Counted from the stretch's first letter, positions 1-9,751 are shown. The stretch: 38,738 bases of DNA from Burkholderiales bacterium (GCA_028872015.1 JAGWLO010000033.1:1-38738); one strand, 5' to 3'. The notes: a model not told the origin generated them from the letters alone. A program made the numbers and translations.

Positions 1-210
1 TTCTACTCGGTGCATACGCTGCCGCCGGCCTGGCTGGTCGTGAGCCACCTGAACCCGTTCTTCTACATGATCGACGGCTTCCGCAGCGGCTTCTTCGGCA
101 CCGGCGATGTCTCGCCCTGGCTCAGCCTGGGCGTGGTGGGCTCGGCCTGCGCCATCGTCTCGGCGATCGCGCTGCGCCTGCTGGCCAGCGGCTACAAGCT
201 GCGCGCCTGA
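1..210 (+). CDS. ABC-2 type transporter permease, C-terminal fragment
   Basis: Only the last 69 codons are present; the reading frame is open from base 1, so the gene begins outside the window. The visible part contains HLNPFFYMIDGFRSGFFG followed by a hydrophobic segment (LSLGVVGSACAIVSAIALRLL) and a short basic tail. This is how ABC-2 membrane permeases of the YadH type end, with the last transmembrane helix near the C-terminus. Such permeases pair with a cytoplasmic ATPase, normally encoded upstream, to export a substrate that cannot be named from this fragment. The gene lies just before bolA, a common arrangement in Burkholderiales. The family call is fairly safe; the substrate is unknown. 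Confidence 0.75.
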   Translation, partial: FYSVHTLPPAWLVVSHLNPFFYMIDGFRSGFFGTGDVSPWLSLGVVGSACAIVSAIALRLLASGYKLRA

Positions 211-245
211 AGCGCCCGCACGCCGAAGCCTGAGACAATCCCGGC

Positions 246-527
246 ATGGCCGACCCCACTCCCGATCAGGTTCGCGACTTCATCGCCGCCGGGCTGGACT
301 GCGAGCGCGTCGAGGTCGAAGGCGATGGCCGCCACTTCTTCGCCACCATCGTGGCGGCCGAGTTCGATGGCCTGTCGCGGGTGCGCCGCCACCAGCGCGT
401 CTACGTGGCGCTGGGCGATAGAATGCGCGAGCAGATTCATGCCTTGTCGATGAAGACGCTCACCCCCGCCGAGTTCGCTGCCGAATCGCCTGCCGGCGCT
501 GCGGCCCCGCACCCCCACCACCACTGA
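246..527 (+). CDS. BolA/IbaG family protein
   Basis: A 93-residue protein of the BolA family. Members are small cytoplasmic proteins that work with monothiol glutaredoxins in iron-sulfur cluster handling, and IbaG-type members are linked to acid stress. The visible signature runs from [18 protein letters not shown] through F-x-G-x-S-x-V-x-RHQ-x-VY to IHALS and a T-x-TP-x-E ending, matching the IbaG/YrbA subgroup. The protein ends in a His-rich tail (HPHHH), which may be a species-specific metal-binding decoration. The gene starts 35 bases after the permease stop. In related Burkholderiales murA normally follows; here the next gene is hisG, 91 bases on. Confidence 0.85.
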   Translation: MADPTPDQVRDFIAAGLDCERVEVEGDGRHFFATIVAAEFDGLSRVRRHQRVYVALGDRMREQIHALSMKTLTPAEFAAESPAGAAAPHPHHH

Positions 528-530
528 ACC

Positions 531-574
531 ACCCTGCGGTGCGCCGCGGGGTGCCGCCGCGCGCCGCCGGCGCG
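531..574 (+). other. Two adjacent GC-rich hairpins between bolA and hisG
   Basis: Three bases after the bolA stop, 531-539 (ACCCTGCGG) pairs with 544-552 (CCGCGGGGT) over nine pairs, including one T-G wobble, around a TGCG loop. A second hairpin follows: 560-565 (CGCGCC) pairs with 569-574 (GGCGCG). No T-run follows, so neither is a standard intrinsic terminator. They sit where murA would be expected and could separate bolA from hisG expression or be leftovers of a deletion. The pairing is directly visible; any function is a guess. Confidence 0.4.
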
Positions 575-618
575 TCGTCGCAGTGGCCCCTTCCCGCGTG
601 CACCGGCCCAGCCACCCG

Positions 619-1284
619 ATGATCACGCTCGCCTTGTCCAAGGGTCGCATCTTCGACGACTCGCTGCCGTTGCTGCGCGACGCCGGCATCGAGGTGCTCG
701 ACGATCCCGAGCACAGCCGCAAGCTCATCCTGGCCACCAACCGGGCCGACCTGCGCGTGGTGCTGGTGCGTGCCAGCGACGTGCCCACCTACGTCGAGCA
801 CGGCGGGGCCGACCTCGGCGTGGCGGGGCTGGACGTGCTGCTCGAGCACGCACAGGCCAGCGACGCGGTGGGCGGCATCACGCTGTACCGGCCGCTGGAC
901 CTGGCCATCGCGCGCTGCCGCATGAGCGTGGCGGTGCGTGCCGACTTCGACTACGCCAGCGCCGCGCGCCAGGGCTCGCGCATCCGCGTGGCCACCAAGT
1001 ACACGCAGATCGCGCGCCGGCATTTCGCGGCCAAGGGCGTGCACGTCGACCTGATCAAGCTCTACGGCTCGATGGAACTGGCGCCGCTGACGGGCCTGGC
1101 CGACGCCATCGTCGACCTGGTGTCCACCGGCAGCACGCTGAAGGCGAACCAGTTGCTGGAGGTGGAACGGATCATGGACATCTCGTCGCGCCTGGTCGTG
1201 AACCCGGCGGCGCTGAAGCTCAAGCGCGAGCCGCTGCGGGCGCTGATCGATGCCTTCGAGGCGGCCGTGGAGTCGCGGCGATGA
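619..1284 (+). CDS. hisG: ATP phosphoribosyltransferase, catalytic subunit (short form)
   Basis: HisG performs the first step of histidine synthesis, joining ATP and PRPP to give phosphoribosyl-ATP. The protein is 221 residues, the length of the short HisG form, which lacks the C-terminal regulatory domain and in known cases needs the partner HisZ for activity and feedback control. Recognisable features are the [19 protein letters not shown] start, the [11 protein letters not shown] segment and the PRPP-binding segment ending in [15 protein letters not shown] chose ATG 619 because homologues start exactly there; an in-frame GTG at 583 would add an unconserved leader. No clear ribosome binding site is visible. 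The stop overlaps the next start (ATGA). hisZ is not in the window. Confidence 0.93.
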   Translation: MITLALSKGRIFDDSLPLLRDAGIEVLDDPEHSRKLILATNRADLRVVLVRASDVPTYVEHGGADLGVAGLDVLLEHAQASDAVGGITLYRPLDLAIARCRMSVAVRADFDYASAARQGSRIRVATKYTQIARRHFAAKGVHVDLIKLYGSMELAPLTGLADAIVDLVSTGSTLKANQLLEVERIMDISSRLVVNPAALKLKREPLRALIDAFEAAVESRR

Positions 1285-3683
1285 ACCGCGTGGCCATCCG
1301 CCGCCTCGACACCGCGGACCCCGATTTCGAGGCTGCGTTCCAGCGCATGCTGCACTGGTCGGCCGAGACCGATGCCGCGATCGAGACCCGGGTGGCCGAG
1401 ATCGTGGCCGACGTGCGCGCCCGCGGCGACGCGGCGGTGCTCGAGCTGACCGCGCGCTTCGATGGCGTGCAGGCGGCGTCGGTGGCTGAGCTCGAGATTC
1501 CGCGCTCGGAGCTGCGCGCCGCGTTCGACGCCATCACGCCGGCGCAGCGCCACGCGCTGGAGGCCGCGGCCGAGCGCGTGCGCAGCTACCACCAGCGCCA
1601 GCTCGACGCCAGCAGCCGCAGCTTCAGCTACCGCGACGGCGACGGCACGCTGCTGGGCCAGAAGGTGACGCCGCTGGACCGCGTGGGCCTCTACGTGCCC
1701 GGCGGCAAGGCCGCGTACCCGAGCAGCGTGCTGATGAACGCGATCCCGGCCCAGGTGGCGGGCGTGGGCGAGATCGTGATGGTGGTACCGACGCCCCGGG
1801 GCGAGCGCAACGCCCTGGTCCTGGCTGCCGCACACGTCGCCGGCGCGCACCGCGTGTTCACCATCGGCGGCGCCCAGGCCGTGGCCGCGCTGGCCTGGGG
1901 CACCGCCACGGTGCCGCGGGTGGACAAGATCACCGGCCCGGGCAATGCCTATGTCGCGAGCGCCAAGCGGCGCGTGTTCGGCCAGGTCGGCATCGACATG
2001 ATCGCCGGCCCGAGCGAGATCCTGGTGCTGGCCGACGGCAGCACGCCGGCCGACTGGGTGGCGATGGACCTGTTCAGCCAGGCCGAGCACGACGAGCTGG
2101 CGCAGAGCATCCTGCTGTGCCCCGACGCGGCCTACATCGAGGCCGTGCAGGCCGCGATCGACCGCCTGCTGCCCGCGATGCCGCGCCGCGACGTGATCCG
2201 CGCCAGCCTGGAAGGCCGCGGCGCGCTGATCCGCACGCGCAGCCTGGAAGAAGCCTGTGCGATCAGCAACCGCATCGCGCCCGAGCACCTGGAGGTGAGC
2301 GCGCGCGATGCGCGGCGCTGGGAGCCGCTGCTGAAGCATGCCGGCGCGATCTTCCTCGGCGCCTACACCAGCGAGAGCCTGGGCGACTACTGCGCCGGCC
2401 CGAACCACGTGCTGCCGACCTCGGGCACGGCGCGCTTTTCCTCGCCGCTGGGCGTGTACGACTTCGTCAAGCGCAGCAGCCTGATCGAGGTCAGCGAGGC
2501 GGGTGCGCAGGGGCTCGGGCCGATCGCGGCGGAGCTGGCCTATGGCGAGGGCTTGCAGGCGCATGCACGCGCCGCAGAACTGCGACTGACGGATTCGCCG
2601 GCGCCCGCCCGGCCGGCGCTGCGCGGCGCGATCCGCACCGACCTGCTGTCGATGCACGCCTACGCGGTGCAGCCCAGCGCCGGCCTGGTCAAGCTCGACG
2701 CGATGGAGAACCCCTACACGTTGCCGCCGGCGCTGCAGCGCGAGTTGGGCGAGCGCCTGGGTGCGGTCGCGATCAACCGCTACCCGGGCGCGCGCCTGTC
2801 CGAGCTGGCGGACGCGCTGGCGCGGCACATCGCGCTGCCGGCCGGCTGCGCGCTGATGCTGGGCAACGGCTCCGACGAATTGATCGACCTGCTCGCGATG
2901 GCCTGCGACACGCCCGGCGCCCGCGTGCTGGCGCCGCTGCCGGGCTTCGTGATGTACGAGGTCTCGGCGCGGCTGCGCGGGCTCGACTTCATCGGCGTGC
3001 CGCTGACCGCCGACTTCGAGCTCGACGAGCCGGCGATGCTGGCCGCGATCGAGGCGCATCGGCCGGCCCTCACCTACATCGCCTACCCGAACAATCCGAC
3101 CGCGAACCTGTTCAGCGACGCGACGATCGACAGGATCGTGGCGGCGGTGGCGCGCCAGCAGGGGCTGGTCGTTTTCGACGAGGCCTACCAGCCCTTCTCC
3201 TCGCGCAGCTGGCTGCAGCGCATGGCGGCGCAGCCGCATGTGCTGGTGCTGCGCACGCTGTCCAAGTTCGGTCTGGCGGGCGTGCGCCTGGGCTATCTGT
3301 GCGGGCCGGCGGCGCTGATCGCGGAGATCGACAAGCTGCGTCCGCCCTACAACGTGAGCGTGCTCAACGCCGAGGCGGCGCTGTTTGCACTCGAGCACGC
3401 CGACGAGTACGCGCGCCAGGCCGCGCTCATCCGCAGCGAACGCGAGCGGCTGCAGGCGGCGCTGCGCGCGACGGCCGGCGTGCAGGCCTACGCCAGCGAT
3501 GCGAACATGGTCCTGGTGCGCGTGCCCGATTCGCAGCGCGTCTTCGCGGGCATGAAGGCGCGCGGCGTGCTCGTCAAGCATGTCGCCGGCCTGCACCCGC
3601 TGCTGGCGAACTGCCTGCGGCTGACGGTGGGCACGCCGCAAGAGAACGACCTCATGATGAACGCCTTGAAGGACAGCCTGTGA
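1281..3683 (+). CDS. hisDC: Fused histidinol dehydrogenase / histidinol-phosphate aminotransferase
   Basis: One uninterrupted 800-residue frame carries two enzymes normally encoded separately. Residues 1 to about 436 are HisD, the zinc enzyme oxidising histidinol to histidine: [16 protein letters not shown], the SQAEHD ligand segment, [12 protein letters not shown] and the last zinc ligand His428 (QAHARAAEL) are all present. About ten residues ([10 protein letters not shown]) lead directly into HisC, residues about 446-800, a PLP aminotransferase acting earlier in the pathway. It has [28 protein letters not shown], the PLP lysine K662 in LSKFGLAG, and LRLTVGT near the end. No stop lies at the junction. 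The first Met of the HisC part (2652) lies inside conserved sequence and lacks a ribosome binding site, so separate initiation is unlikely. Both active sites look intact. A sequencing error hiding a stop remains possible. Confidence 0.9.
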   Translation: MNRVAIRRLDTADPDFEAAFQRMLHWSAETDAAIETRVAEIVADVRARGDAAVLELTARFDGVQAASVAELEIPRSELRAAFDAITPAQRHALEAAAERVRSYHQRQLDASSRSFSYRDGDGTLLGQKVTPLDRVGLYVPGGKAAYPSSVLMNAIPAQVAGVGEIVMVVPTPRGERNALVLAAAHVAGAHRVFTIGGAQAVAALAWGTATVPRVDKITGPGNAYVASAKRRVFGQVGIDMIAGPSEILVLADGSTPADWVAMDLFSQAEHDELAQSILLCPDAAYIEAVQAAIDRLLPAMPRRDVIRASLEGRGALIRTRSLEEACAISNRIAPEHLEVSARDARRWEPLLKHAGAIFLGAYTSESLGDYCAGPNHVLPTSGTARFSSPLGVYDFVKRSSLIEVSEAGAQGLGPIAAELAYGEGLQAHARAAELRLTDSPAPARPALRGAIRTDLLSMHAYAVQPSAGLVKLDAMENPYTLPPALQRELGERLGAVAINRYPGARLSELADALARHIALPAGCALMLGNGSDELIDLLAMACDTPGARVLAPLPGFVMYEVSARLRGLDFIGVPLTADFELDEPAMLAAIEAHRPALTYIAYPNNPTANLFSDATIDRIVAAVARQQGLVVFDEAYQPFSSRSWLQRMAAQPHVLVLRTLSKFGLAGVRLGYLCGPAALIAEIDKLRPPYNVSVLNAEAALFALEHADEYARQAALIRSERERLQAALRATAGVQAYASDANMVLVRVPDSQRVFAGMKARGVLVKHVAGLHPLLANCLRLTVGTPQENDLMMNALKDSL

Positions 3684-4270
3684 ACCGCGTTGCCGACCTC
3701 CGCCGCGACACCAAGGAGACGCAGATCCGCGTGCGCGTCGATCTCGACGGCACGGGCGCGGCGCAACTCGCCACCGGCATCGGCTTCTTCGACCACATGC
3801 TGGACCAGATCGCCCGCCACGGCCTGATCGACCTCGAGATCGAGGCCCGGGGCGACCTGCACATCGACGGCCACCACACGGTGGAGGACGTGGGCATCAC
3901 CCTGGGCATGGCGGTGGCGCAGGCGGTGGGCGACAAGCGCGGCATCACCCGCTACGGCCACGCCTACGTGCCGCTGGACGAGGCGCTGTCGCGCGTGGTG
4001 GTCGATTTCTCGGGCCGCCCCGGGCTGCACATGGACGTGCCTTTCAAGGCCGGCATGGTCGGCGGCTTCGACACCCAGCTCGCCTACGAGTTCTTCCAGG
4101 GCTTCGCCAACCACGCGCTGGTGACGCTGCACATCGACAACCTCAAGGGCGAGAACGCGCACCACCAGTGCGAGACGGTGTTCAAGGCCTTCGCGCGCGC
4201 GCTGCGCATGGCGCTGGCGCCCGATCCGCGTTCGGCCGGCGTCATCCCGTCGACCAAGGGCAGCCTGTAG
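3680..4270 (+). CDS. hisB: Imidazoleglycerol-phosphate dehydratase
   Basis: A 196-residue single-function HisB that removes water from imidazoleglycerol phosphate to form imidazoleacetol phosphate. It has no phosphatase domain, unlike the fused enterobacterial HisB, so histidinol-phosphatase must be encoded elsewhere. Metal-binding histidine clusters are visible as DGHHTVED and ENAHHQCE, plus [16 protein letters not shown] and the usual GVIPSTKG ending. The start is GTG, overlapping the hisDC stop (GTGA), which implies translational coupling. The first eleven residues ([11 protein letters not shown]) are strikingly like the first eleven of the HisD part ([11 protein letters not shown]). Confidence 0.94.
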   Translation: MNRVADLRRDTKETQIRVRVDLDGTGAAQLATGIGFFDHMLDQIARHGLIDLEIEARGDLHIDGHHTVEDVGITLGMAVAQAVGDKRGITRYGHAYVPLDEALSRVVVDFSGRPGLHMDVPFKAGMVGGFDTQLAYEFFQGFANHALVTLHIDNLKGENAHHQCETVFKAFARALRMALAPDPRSAGVIPSTKGSL

Positions 4271-4274
4271 CACC

Positions 4275-4916
4275 ATGGGCCGGGTCGCCGTCGTCGACTA
4301 CGGCATGGGCAACCTGCGCTCGGTCTCGCAGGCGGTGATGCGCGTGGCCGCCGGAACCGGGCTGGAGGTCGTCGTCACGCGCGATGCGCGGGCCGTGCTG
4401 GCCGCCGACCGCGTGGTGCTGCCCGGGCAGGGAGCGATGCGTGACTGCATGCGCGAGCTGCACGACTCGGGGCTGAAGCAGGCGGTGCTGCACGCGGCGG
4501 CCCACAAGCCGCTGCTGGGCATCTGCGTGGGCATGCAGATGCTGCTCGACCACAGCGAGGAGCAGGACACGCCGGGCCTGGGCCTGATCCCGGGCCAGGT
4601 CCGGCGTTTCCGGCTGGAAGGCCGCCTGCAACCCGACGGCAGCCGCTACAAGGTCCCGCAAATGGGCTGGAACCGCGTCGCCCAGCAGCCGCATCCGGTG
4701 TGGGCCGGCGTGCCCGACGGCAGCTGGTTCTACTTCGTGCACAGCTACTACGCCTGCCCGAGCGATGCGCGGCACAGCGCGGGCAGCGCCGACTACGGCG
4801 GCAGCTTTACCTGCGCAGTGGCGCGGGATAATATTTTTGCCACTCAGTTCCACCCCGAGAAGAGCGCCGAGCAGGGTCTGGCCCTGTACCGCAACTTCCT
4901 GCACTGGCAGCCCTGA
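4275..4916 (+). CDS. hisH: Imidazole glycerol phosphate synthase, glutaminase subunit
   Basis: HisH is the class I glutamine amidotransferase subunit. It releases ammonia from glutamine and channels it to HisF. The 213-residue protein shows the [12 protein letters not shown] start, the nucleophile Cys84 in LLGICVGMQ, and the catalytic His193 and Glu195 in FHPEKS, so the triad is complete. It starts four bases after hisB. Near its end the codons for DNIF (bases about 4827-4838) are GAT AAT ATT TTT, very unlike the G/C-ending codons used elsewhere; see the candidate promoter there. hisF lies two genes downstream, so both synthase subunits come from this operon. Confidence 0.95.
   Translation: MGRVAVVDYGMGNLRSVSQAVMRVAAGTGLEVVVTRDARAVLAADRVVLPGQGAMRDCMRELHDSGLKQAVLHAAAHKPLLGICVGMQMLLDHSEEQDTPGLGLIPGQVRRFRLEGRLQPDGSRYKVPQMGWNRVAQQPHPVWAGVPDGSWFYFVHSYYACPSDARHSAGSADYGGSFTCAVARDNIFATQFHPEKSAEQGLALYRNFLHWQP
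4806..4834 (+). promoter_or_regulatory. Candidate internal promoter inside hisH
   Basis: Within hisH a TTTACC (4806-4811) stands 15 bases before GATAAT (4827-4832), or 17 bases before TAATAT (4829-4834). These resemble sigma-70 -35 and -10 boxes. The patch is the most AT-rich part of the his operon and is made of T-ending codons that are otherwise rare here. It could drive hisA, hisF, rsmD and coaD independently of hisG. This is pattern matching only. Confidence 0.35.
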
Positions 4917-4946
4917 CACCGCCCCCGGTCCCGCGCTCGCGCCCGG

Positions 4947-4984
4947 ACACCCGCTTCCACCCCACCCCCATTCCCGCTCCCACC
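4947..4984 (+). promoter_or_regulatory. C-rich, G-poor leader before hisA
   Basis: The 73-base gap between hisH and hisA ends in a stretch dominated by C with only two G residues. It should be unstructured in RNA and has the composition of a Rho-utilisation site. It sits just before hisA, which has no good ribosome binding site. It could attenuate transcription into hisA-hisF or simply be a pyrimidine-rich spacer. Nothing else is recognisable in the gap. Confidence 0.2.
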
Positions 4985-4989
4985 GAGTC

Positions 4990-5736
4990 ATGCTGTTGAT
5001 TCCGGCCATCGATCTCAAGGACGGCAAGTGCGTGCGCCTGCAACAGGGCGACATGCAGGCCGCCACCACCTTCGGCGACGACCCGGCCGCAATGGCGCGG
5101 CGCTGGTTGCAGGCCGGCGCGCGGCGGCTGCACCTGGTCGACCTGAACGGCGCCTTCGCCGGTCGGCCCATCAACGAGGCCGCGGTCAAGGCCATCGTGC
5201 GGGCGGTGGGCGATACCCTCCCGGTGCAACTGGGCGGCGGCATCCGCGATCTCGACACCATCGAGCGCCTGCTCGACGACGGCGTCAGCTACGTCATCAT
5301 CGGTACCGCCGCGGTGAAGAGCCCGGGTTTCCTGAAGGATGCCTGCAGCGCCTTCGGCGGCCACGTGATCGTGGGCCTGGATGCCAAGGACGGCAAGGTC
5401 GCCACCGACGGCTGGAGCAAGCTCACCGGGCACGAGGTGGTCGACCTGGCGAAGAAGTTCGAGGACTACGGCGTCGAGGCCGTCATCTACACCGACATCG
5501 GCCGCGACGGCATGCTCACCGGCATCAACGTCGAGGCCACCGTCAAGCTGGCGCAGGCGCTGACCATCCCCGTCATCGCCTCGGGCGGCCTGGCCGGCAT
5601 GGCCGACATCGAGCAGCTCTGCGCCGTCGAAGGCGATGGCGTCGAAGGCGTCATCTGCGGCCGCAGCATCTACACCGGCGCGCTCGACTTCGTCGCCGCG
5701 CAGGCGCGGGCCGACGAGTTGAACGGCCGTGTCTAG
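4990..5736 (+). CDS. hisA: Phosphoribosylformimino-5-aminoimidazole carboxamide ribotide isomerase
   Basis: HisA is a (beta/alpha)8-barrel isomerase that opens the ribose ring of ProFAR to give PRFAR, the substrate of HisHF. The 248-residue protein has the catalytic Asp8 in [11 protein letters not shown], the second catalytic Asp in VGLDAKDG, and the phosphate-binding segments QLGGGIRD and [10 protein letters not shown] chose ATG 4990 because it begins exactly at the conserved MLLIPAIDL; the frame stays open upstream to 4765, but that sequence is unlike HisA. The gene ends in TAG, whose last base is the first base of the hisF GTG start. Confidence 0.95.
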   Translation: MLLIPAIDLKDGKCVRLQQGDMQAATTFGDDPAAMARRWLQAGARRLHLVDLNGAFAGRPINEAAVKAIVRAVGDTLPVQLGGGIRDLDTIERLLDDGVSYVIIGTAAVKSPGFLKDACSAFGGHVIVGLDAKDGKVATDGWSKLTGHEVVDLAKKFEDYGVEAVIYTDIGRDGMLTGINVEATVKLAQALTIPVIASGGLAGMADIEQLCAVEGDGVEGVICGRSIYTGALDFVAAQARADELNGRV

Positions 5737-6500
5737 TGCTCGCTAAGCGCATCATCCCCTGCCTGGACGTCACCGGCGGCCGTGTCGTCAAGGGCGTCAA
5801 CTTCGTCGAACTGCGCGATGCCGGCGACCCGGTGGAGATCGCGGCCCGCTACAACGAGCAGGGCGCCGACGAGCTGACCTTCCTCGACATCACCGCCACC
5901 AGCGACGGCCGCGACCTGATCCTGCCGATCATCGAGGCGGTGGCGTCGCAGGTCTTCATCCCGCTGACGGTGGGTGGTGGCGTGCGCAGCGTCGCCGACG
6001 TGCGCCGGCTGCTCAACGCCGGTGCCGACAAGGTCAGCTTCAACTCGGCCGCGGTCGCCGATCCGCCGCTCATCCGCGAGGCCTCGGACAAGTACGGCGC
6101 CCAATGCATCGTGGTCGCGATCGACGCCAAGCGCCGGCCCGGCGGCGACGCGGGCTGGGACGTCTACACGCACGGCGGGCGCAAGAACACCGGCCTGGAC
6201 GCGGTGCAATGGGCGCGCCGGATGGCCGAGCTCGGCGCCGGCGAGATCCTGCTGACCAGCATGGACCGCGACGGCACCAGGAGCGGCTTCGACCTCGCGC
6301 TCACGCGCGCGGTGGCCGACGCGGTGCCGGTGCCGGTGATCGCCTCGGGCGGCGTCGGCGCGCTCGAACACTTGAGCGCAGGCATCCGCCTGGGCGGCGC
6401 CGACGCGGTGCTGGCGGCGAGCATCTTCCACTACGGCGAATTCACGGTCGGCCAGGCCAAGGCCCTGCTGGCCCGCGACGGCATCGCGGTGCGGCTTTGA
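5736..6500 (+). CDS. hisF: Imidazole glycerol phosphate synthase, cyclase subunit
   Basis: HisF uses ammonia delivered by HisH to convert PRFAR into imidazoleglycerol phosphate and AICAR. The 254-residue barrel starts with the conserved [11 protein letters not shown] (Asp11 catalytic), carries VVAIDAKR with the second catalytic Asp, the phosphate-binding loops TVGGGVRS and IASGGVG, and ends [13 protein letters not shown]. The start is GTG, sharing one base with the hisA stop. In most Burkholderiales hisI and hisE follow; here rsmD begins within the hisF stop. Confidence 0.95.
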   Translation: MLAKRIIPCLDVTGGRVVKGVNFVELRDAGDPVEIAARYNEQGADELTFLDITATSDGRDLILPIIEAVASQVFIPLTVGGGVRSVADVRRLLNAGADKVSFNSAAVADPPLIREASDKYGAQCIVVAIDAKRRPGGDAGWDVYTHGGRKNTGLDAVQWARRMAELGAGEILLTSMDRDGTRSGFDLALTRAVADAVPVPVIASGGVGALEHLSAGIRLGGADAVLAASIFHYGEFTVGQAKALLARDGIAVRL

Positions 6501-7063
6501 AGCCGACCCCGAAGCGCGCGCTGAAGCACGAAGTCCGCCTGATCGGCGGCCTGTACAAGCGCAGCAAGTTGCCGGTGGCCGACCGGCCGGGGCTGCGGCC
6601 GACCCCCGACCGCGTTCGCGAGACGCTGTTCAACTGGCTGGGCGCCGATCTCGAGGGCTGGCGCGTACTCGACGCTTTTGCCGGCAGCGGTGCGCTCGGC
6701 TTCGAGGCTGCATCGCGCGGCGCCTCCGAAGTCCTGCTGCTGGAGCAGGACGCGGTGCTCGTCGCCAGCCTGCTGCGCAGCCAGCAGCGCCTGGATGCCA
6801 CGGCCCTGCGCGTGGAGCGCGCCGACGCCATGGGCTGGATGGCGCGCTGCGCGTCCCGGCGCTACGAACTCGTGCTGATCGATCCACCGTTCGACACCGG
6901 CCTGGCGGTCGCCGCGGCGACCGTGGCAGCGCGTTTGGTGGCCGCCAGCGGGTACCTCTACGTGGAGGCTCCCGCGCCGATCGAGCCCCCGGCCGGCATG
7001 GCGCCGTACCGCAGCCTGCGGGCCGGGGCGGTGAGCGCGCAGCTGTTCGTGGCCCCGAACTGA
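6497..7063 (+). CDS. rsmD: 16S rRNA (guanine966-N2)-methyltransferase
   Basis: RsmD methylates G966 of 16S rRNA on the small ribosomal subunit using S-adenosylmethionine. The 188-residue protein has the early RsmD signature [15 protein letters not shown] (about residues 34-48), the SAM-binding motif [10 protein letters not shown] (59-68) and the catalytic DPPF (129-132). I take TTG 6497 as start because it is the only in-frame start near the expected N-terminus. It overlaps the hisF TGA, so translation is probably coupled. Its place at the end of a histidine operon, in front of coaD, is the usual rsmD-coaD pairing shifted next to hisF. Confidence 0.88.
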   Translation: MKPTPKRALKHEVRLIGGLYKRSKLPVADRPGLRPTPDRVRETLFNWLGADLEGWRVLDAFAGSGALGFEAASRGASEVLLLEQDAVLVASLLRSQQRLDATALRVERADAMGWMARCASRRYELVLIDPPFDTGLAVAAATVAARLVAASGYLYVEAPAPIEPPAGMAPYRSLRAGAVSAQLFVAPN

Positions 7064-7116
7064 GCGCAGCTACACTGACCGCGACCCCGGATCGACCGCG
7101 ACTGGAGGAAACCGCC

Positions 7117-8242
<1,126 letters not shown>

Positions 8243-8246
<4 letters not shown>

Positions 8247-8872
8247 GGCGGGTCTCCTTCGGCGGGTTTCGCGGCAGCTGGCCGCGGTGGCTTGGGCCGC
8301 GGCGGCTGGGCGTGGATCAGCGCCAGCGCCTTGTCCATGTGGCCGGCGATCAGCTCGTCGCTGGCCGACAGCGATTGCTCCAGCGCCTTGGCGATCGCAT
8401 CGCGCTGGTCGGGTGCGGGCTTCCTCAGCACGTAGTTCACGACCTCGGCCTTGATGCCGGGGTGGCCGATGCCCAGGCGCAGGCGCCAGAAGTCGGGCGT
8501 GCCGAGCAGACCCTGGATGTCCTTCAGCCCGTTGTGGCCGGCGGCGCTGCCGCCGAACTTCAGCTTGGCCTGGCCGGGCAGCAGATCGAGCTCGTCGTGG
8601 ACAACCAGGATCTGCTGCGGCTCGATCTTGAAGAAGCGCGCCAGCGGCGCCACCGAGGCGCCCGAGCGGTTCATGAAGGTCATCGGCTCGAGCAGCCAGA
8701 CCGGGCCTTCGGGCCGGCTCACGCGCGCTGCCAGCCCTTGGTAGGCGCGCTCGGGCACCAGCCGCGCGCCCAGCTTGGCCGCCAGCGCGTCGATCCACCA
8801 GAAGCCCGCGTTGTGCCGCGTGGTCTCGTAGTCAGGGCCGGGGTTGCCCAGGCCGACGAAGAGTCGAATCAT
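8243..8872 (-). CDS. pth: Peptidyl-tRNA hydrolase
   Basis: Pth frees tRNAs from peptidyl-tRNA dropped by stalled ribosomes and is normally essential. The 209-residue protein has [21 protein letters not shown] with catalytic His20 and neighbouring Asn21, [17 protein letters not shown], and GHNGLKDI. The last 20 or so residues are a Pro/Ala-rich extension not needed in the family. It lies downstream of rplY, but a strong terminator stands between them, so it probably has its own promoter. An AATAAT sits in the right strand just upstream of the start but without a good -35 box. It is translationally coupled to the DUF4124 gene. Confidence 0.95.
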
Positions 8873-8901
8873 GGCAACGATTATTGGCGCCGCAGCATGG
8901 A

Positions 8902-8926
8902 AAAGGCCCCACCGGAGTGGGGCCTG
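8902..8926 (-). terminator. Intrinsic terminator after rplY
   Basis: On the minus strand a perfect nine-pair stem, AGGCCCCAC with GTGGGGCCT around a TCCG loop, is followed by TTTT. It starts about 40 bases after the rplY stop and ends about 30 bases before pth. This is the clearest Rho-independent terminator in the window. Confidence 0.85.
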
Positions 8927-8931
8927 ACGAG

Positions 8932-8956
8932 TGGGGATGAAGCGTGGGGATGAAGT
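8932..8956. repeat. Short tandem direct repeat after rplY
   Basis: The 12-mer GTGGGGATGAAG occurs at 8932-8943 and again at 8945-8956, separated by one base, in the short spacer between the rplY stop and its terminator. It is probably a slippage duplication. No role is evident. Confidence 0.6.
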
Positions 8957-8966
8957 CGTGCCGGGC

Positions 8967-9638
8967 TCAGGCCCCGCGGCCCTTCTGCTGCTTTTCTTCC
9001 TTGCGCGGCTTGGCGCCCTTGCCCTTCTCGGGGGCGGCCACCACGGCGGCGGGGGCCACTTCTTCCTCGATCTTGGGCACCGTCACCGCCACGATCACCG
9101 GGTTCTGGGTGCCGTGCTTGACGGCCTTGATGCCCTCGGGCAGCTTCAGGTCGCTGGCGTGCAGGCTCTGGTTCTTGGTCAGACCCGACAGGTCGATGGT
9201 CACGAACTCGGGCAGCTGCGAGGCCAGGCATTCGATCTCGAGGTCGGTGCGCACGTGGCTCACCAGGCACTTGTCGGTCTTCACCGCCGGCGAGTTCTCC
9301 TCGCCCGCGAAGTGCAGCGGCACCTTCTTGCGCAGGCGGGTCGTCTCGTCGACGCGCTGGAAGTCGACGTGCATCACGATCGGCTTGAAGGCGTGCATCT
9401 GGAAGTCGCGCAGGAGCACCTTCTCTTGAACCGACCCATTGGCGCCGGCCAGCTCCATCTCGAGGATCGAGGAATGGAAGGCTTCCTTCTTCAGCGCGAA
9501 GAACAAGGCGTTGTGGTCGAGCTCGATCATCTTGGGCGCGCCGGCCCCGTAGACGATGCCGGGCACCTTGGCGGCGTGGCGCAGGCGGCGGCTCGCTCCG
9601 GTCCCCTGCAGCGTACGCTCGTAAGCTGTGAATTTCAT
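8967..9638 (-). CDS. rplY: 50S ribosomal protein L25, long (Ctc) form
   Basis: L25 binds 5S rRNA in the large subunit. At 223 residues this is the two-domain Ctc form: an N-terminal 5S-binding domain (about 1-95, with [20 protein letters not shown] and [15 protein letters not shown]) and a C-terminal beta domain (about 96-185). A Lys/Arg/Ala-rich tail follows. The start has a clear ribosome binding site (GGAG, six bases upstream on the minus strand). It lies downstream of prs, the typical prs-rplY-pth order of proteobacteria, and is followed by a strong terminator. Confidence 0.95.
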   Translation of the reverse strand: MKFTAYERTLQGTGASRRLRHAAKVPGIVYGAGAPKMIELDHNALFFALKKEAFHSSILEMELAGANGSVQEKVLLRDFQMHAFKPIVMHVDFQRVDETTRLRKKVPLHFAGEENSPAVKTDKCLVSHVRTDLEIECLASQLPEFVTIDLSGLTKNQSLHASDLKLPEGIKAVKHGTQNPVIVAVTVPKIEEEVAPAAVVAAPEKGKGAKPRKEEKQQKGRGA

Positions 9639-9722
9639 GTTGACTCCATGTGGGTCGGTGGTGGATGAGGTGCCCGCGACCAGGCGCCTCGACTAATGCG
9701 GCCCGAAGCCCGCAACCATGAA

Positions 9723-9742
9723 GGGCCGCCGCAAGGCGGCCC
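9723..9742 (-). terminator. Terminator-like hairpin after prs
   Basis: GGGCCGCC (9723-9730) pairs perfectly with GGCGGCCC (9735-9742), eight GC pairs with a four-base loop, ten bases past the prs stop. On the minus strand only two T residues follow, so termination may be partial and allow read-through into rplY. Confidence 0.5.
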
Positions 9743-9751
9743 GCTCATCCT

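Noticed and set aside
583..618. Upstream GTG start for hisG
   Set aside because: It would add twelve residues not seen in HisG proteins; ATG 619 begins at the conserved [12 protein letters not shown].
1062..3641. 859-codon open frame on the minus strand
   Set aside because: It is antisense to hisDC, rich in Arg/His/Ala as expected from reading a GC-rich gene backwards, and resembles no protein family.
4765..4989. Longer N-terminus for HisA
   Set aside because: The added region is hisH read in another frame plus the C-rich spacer.
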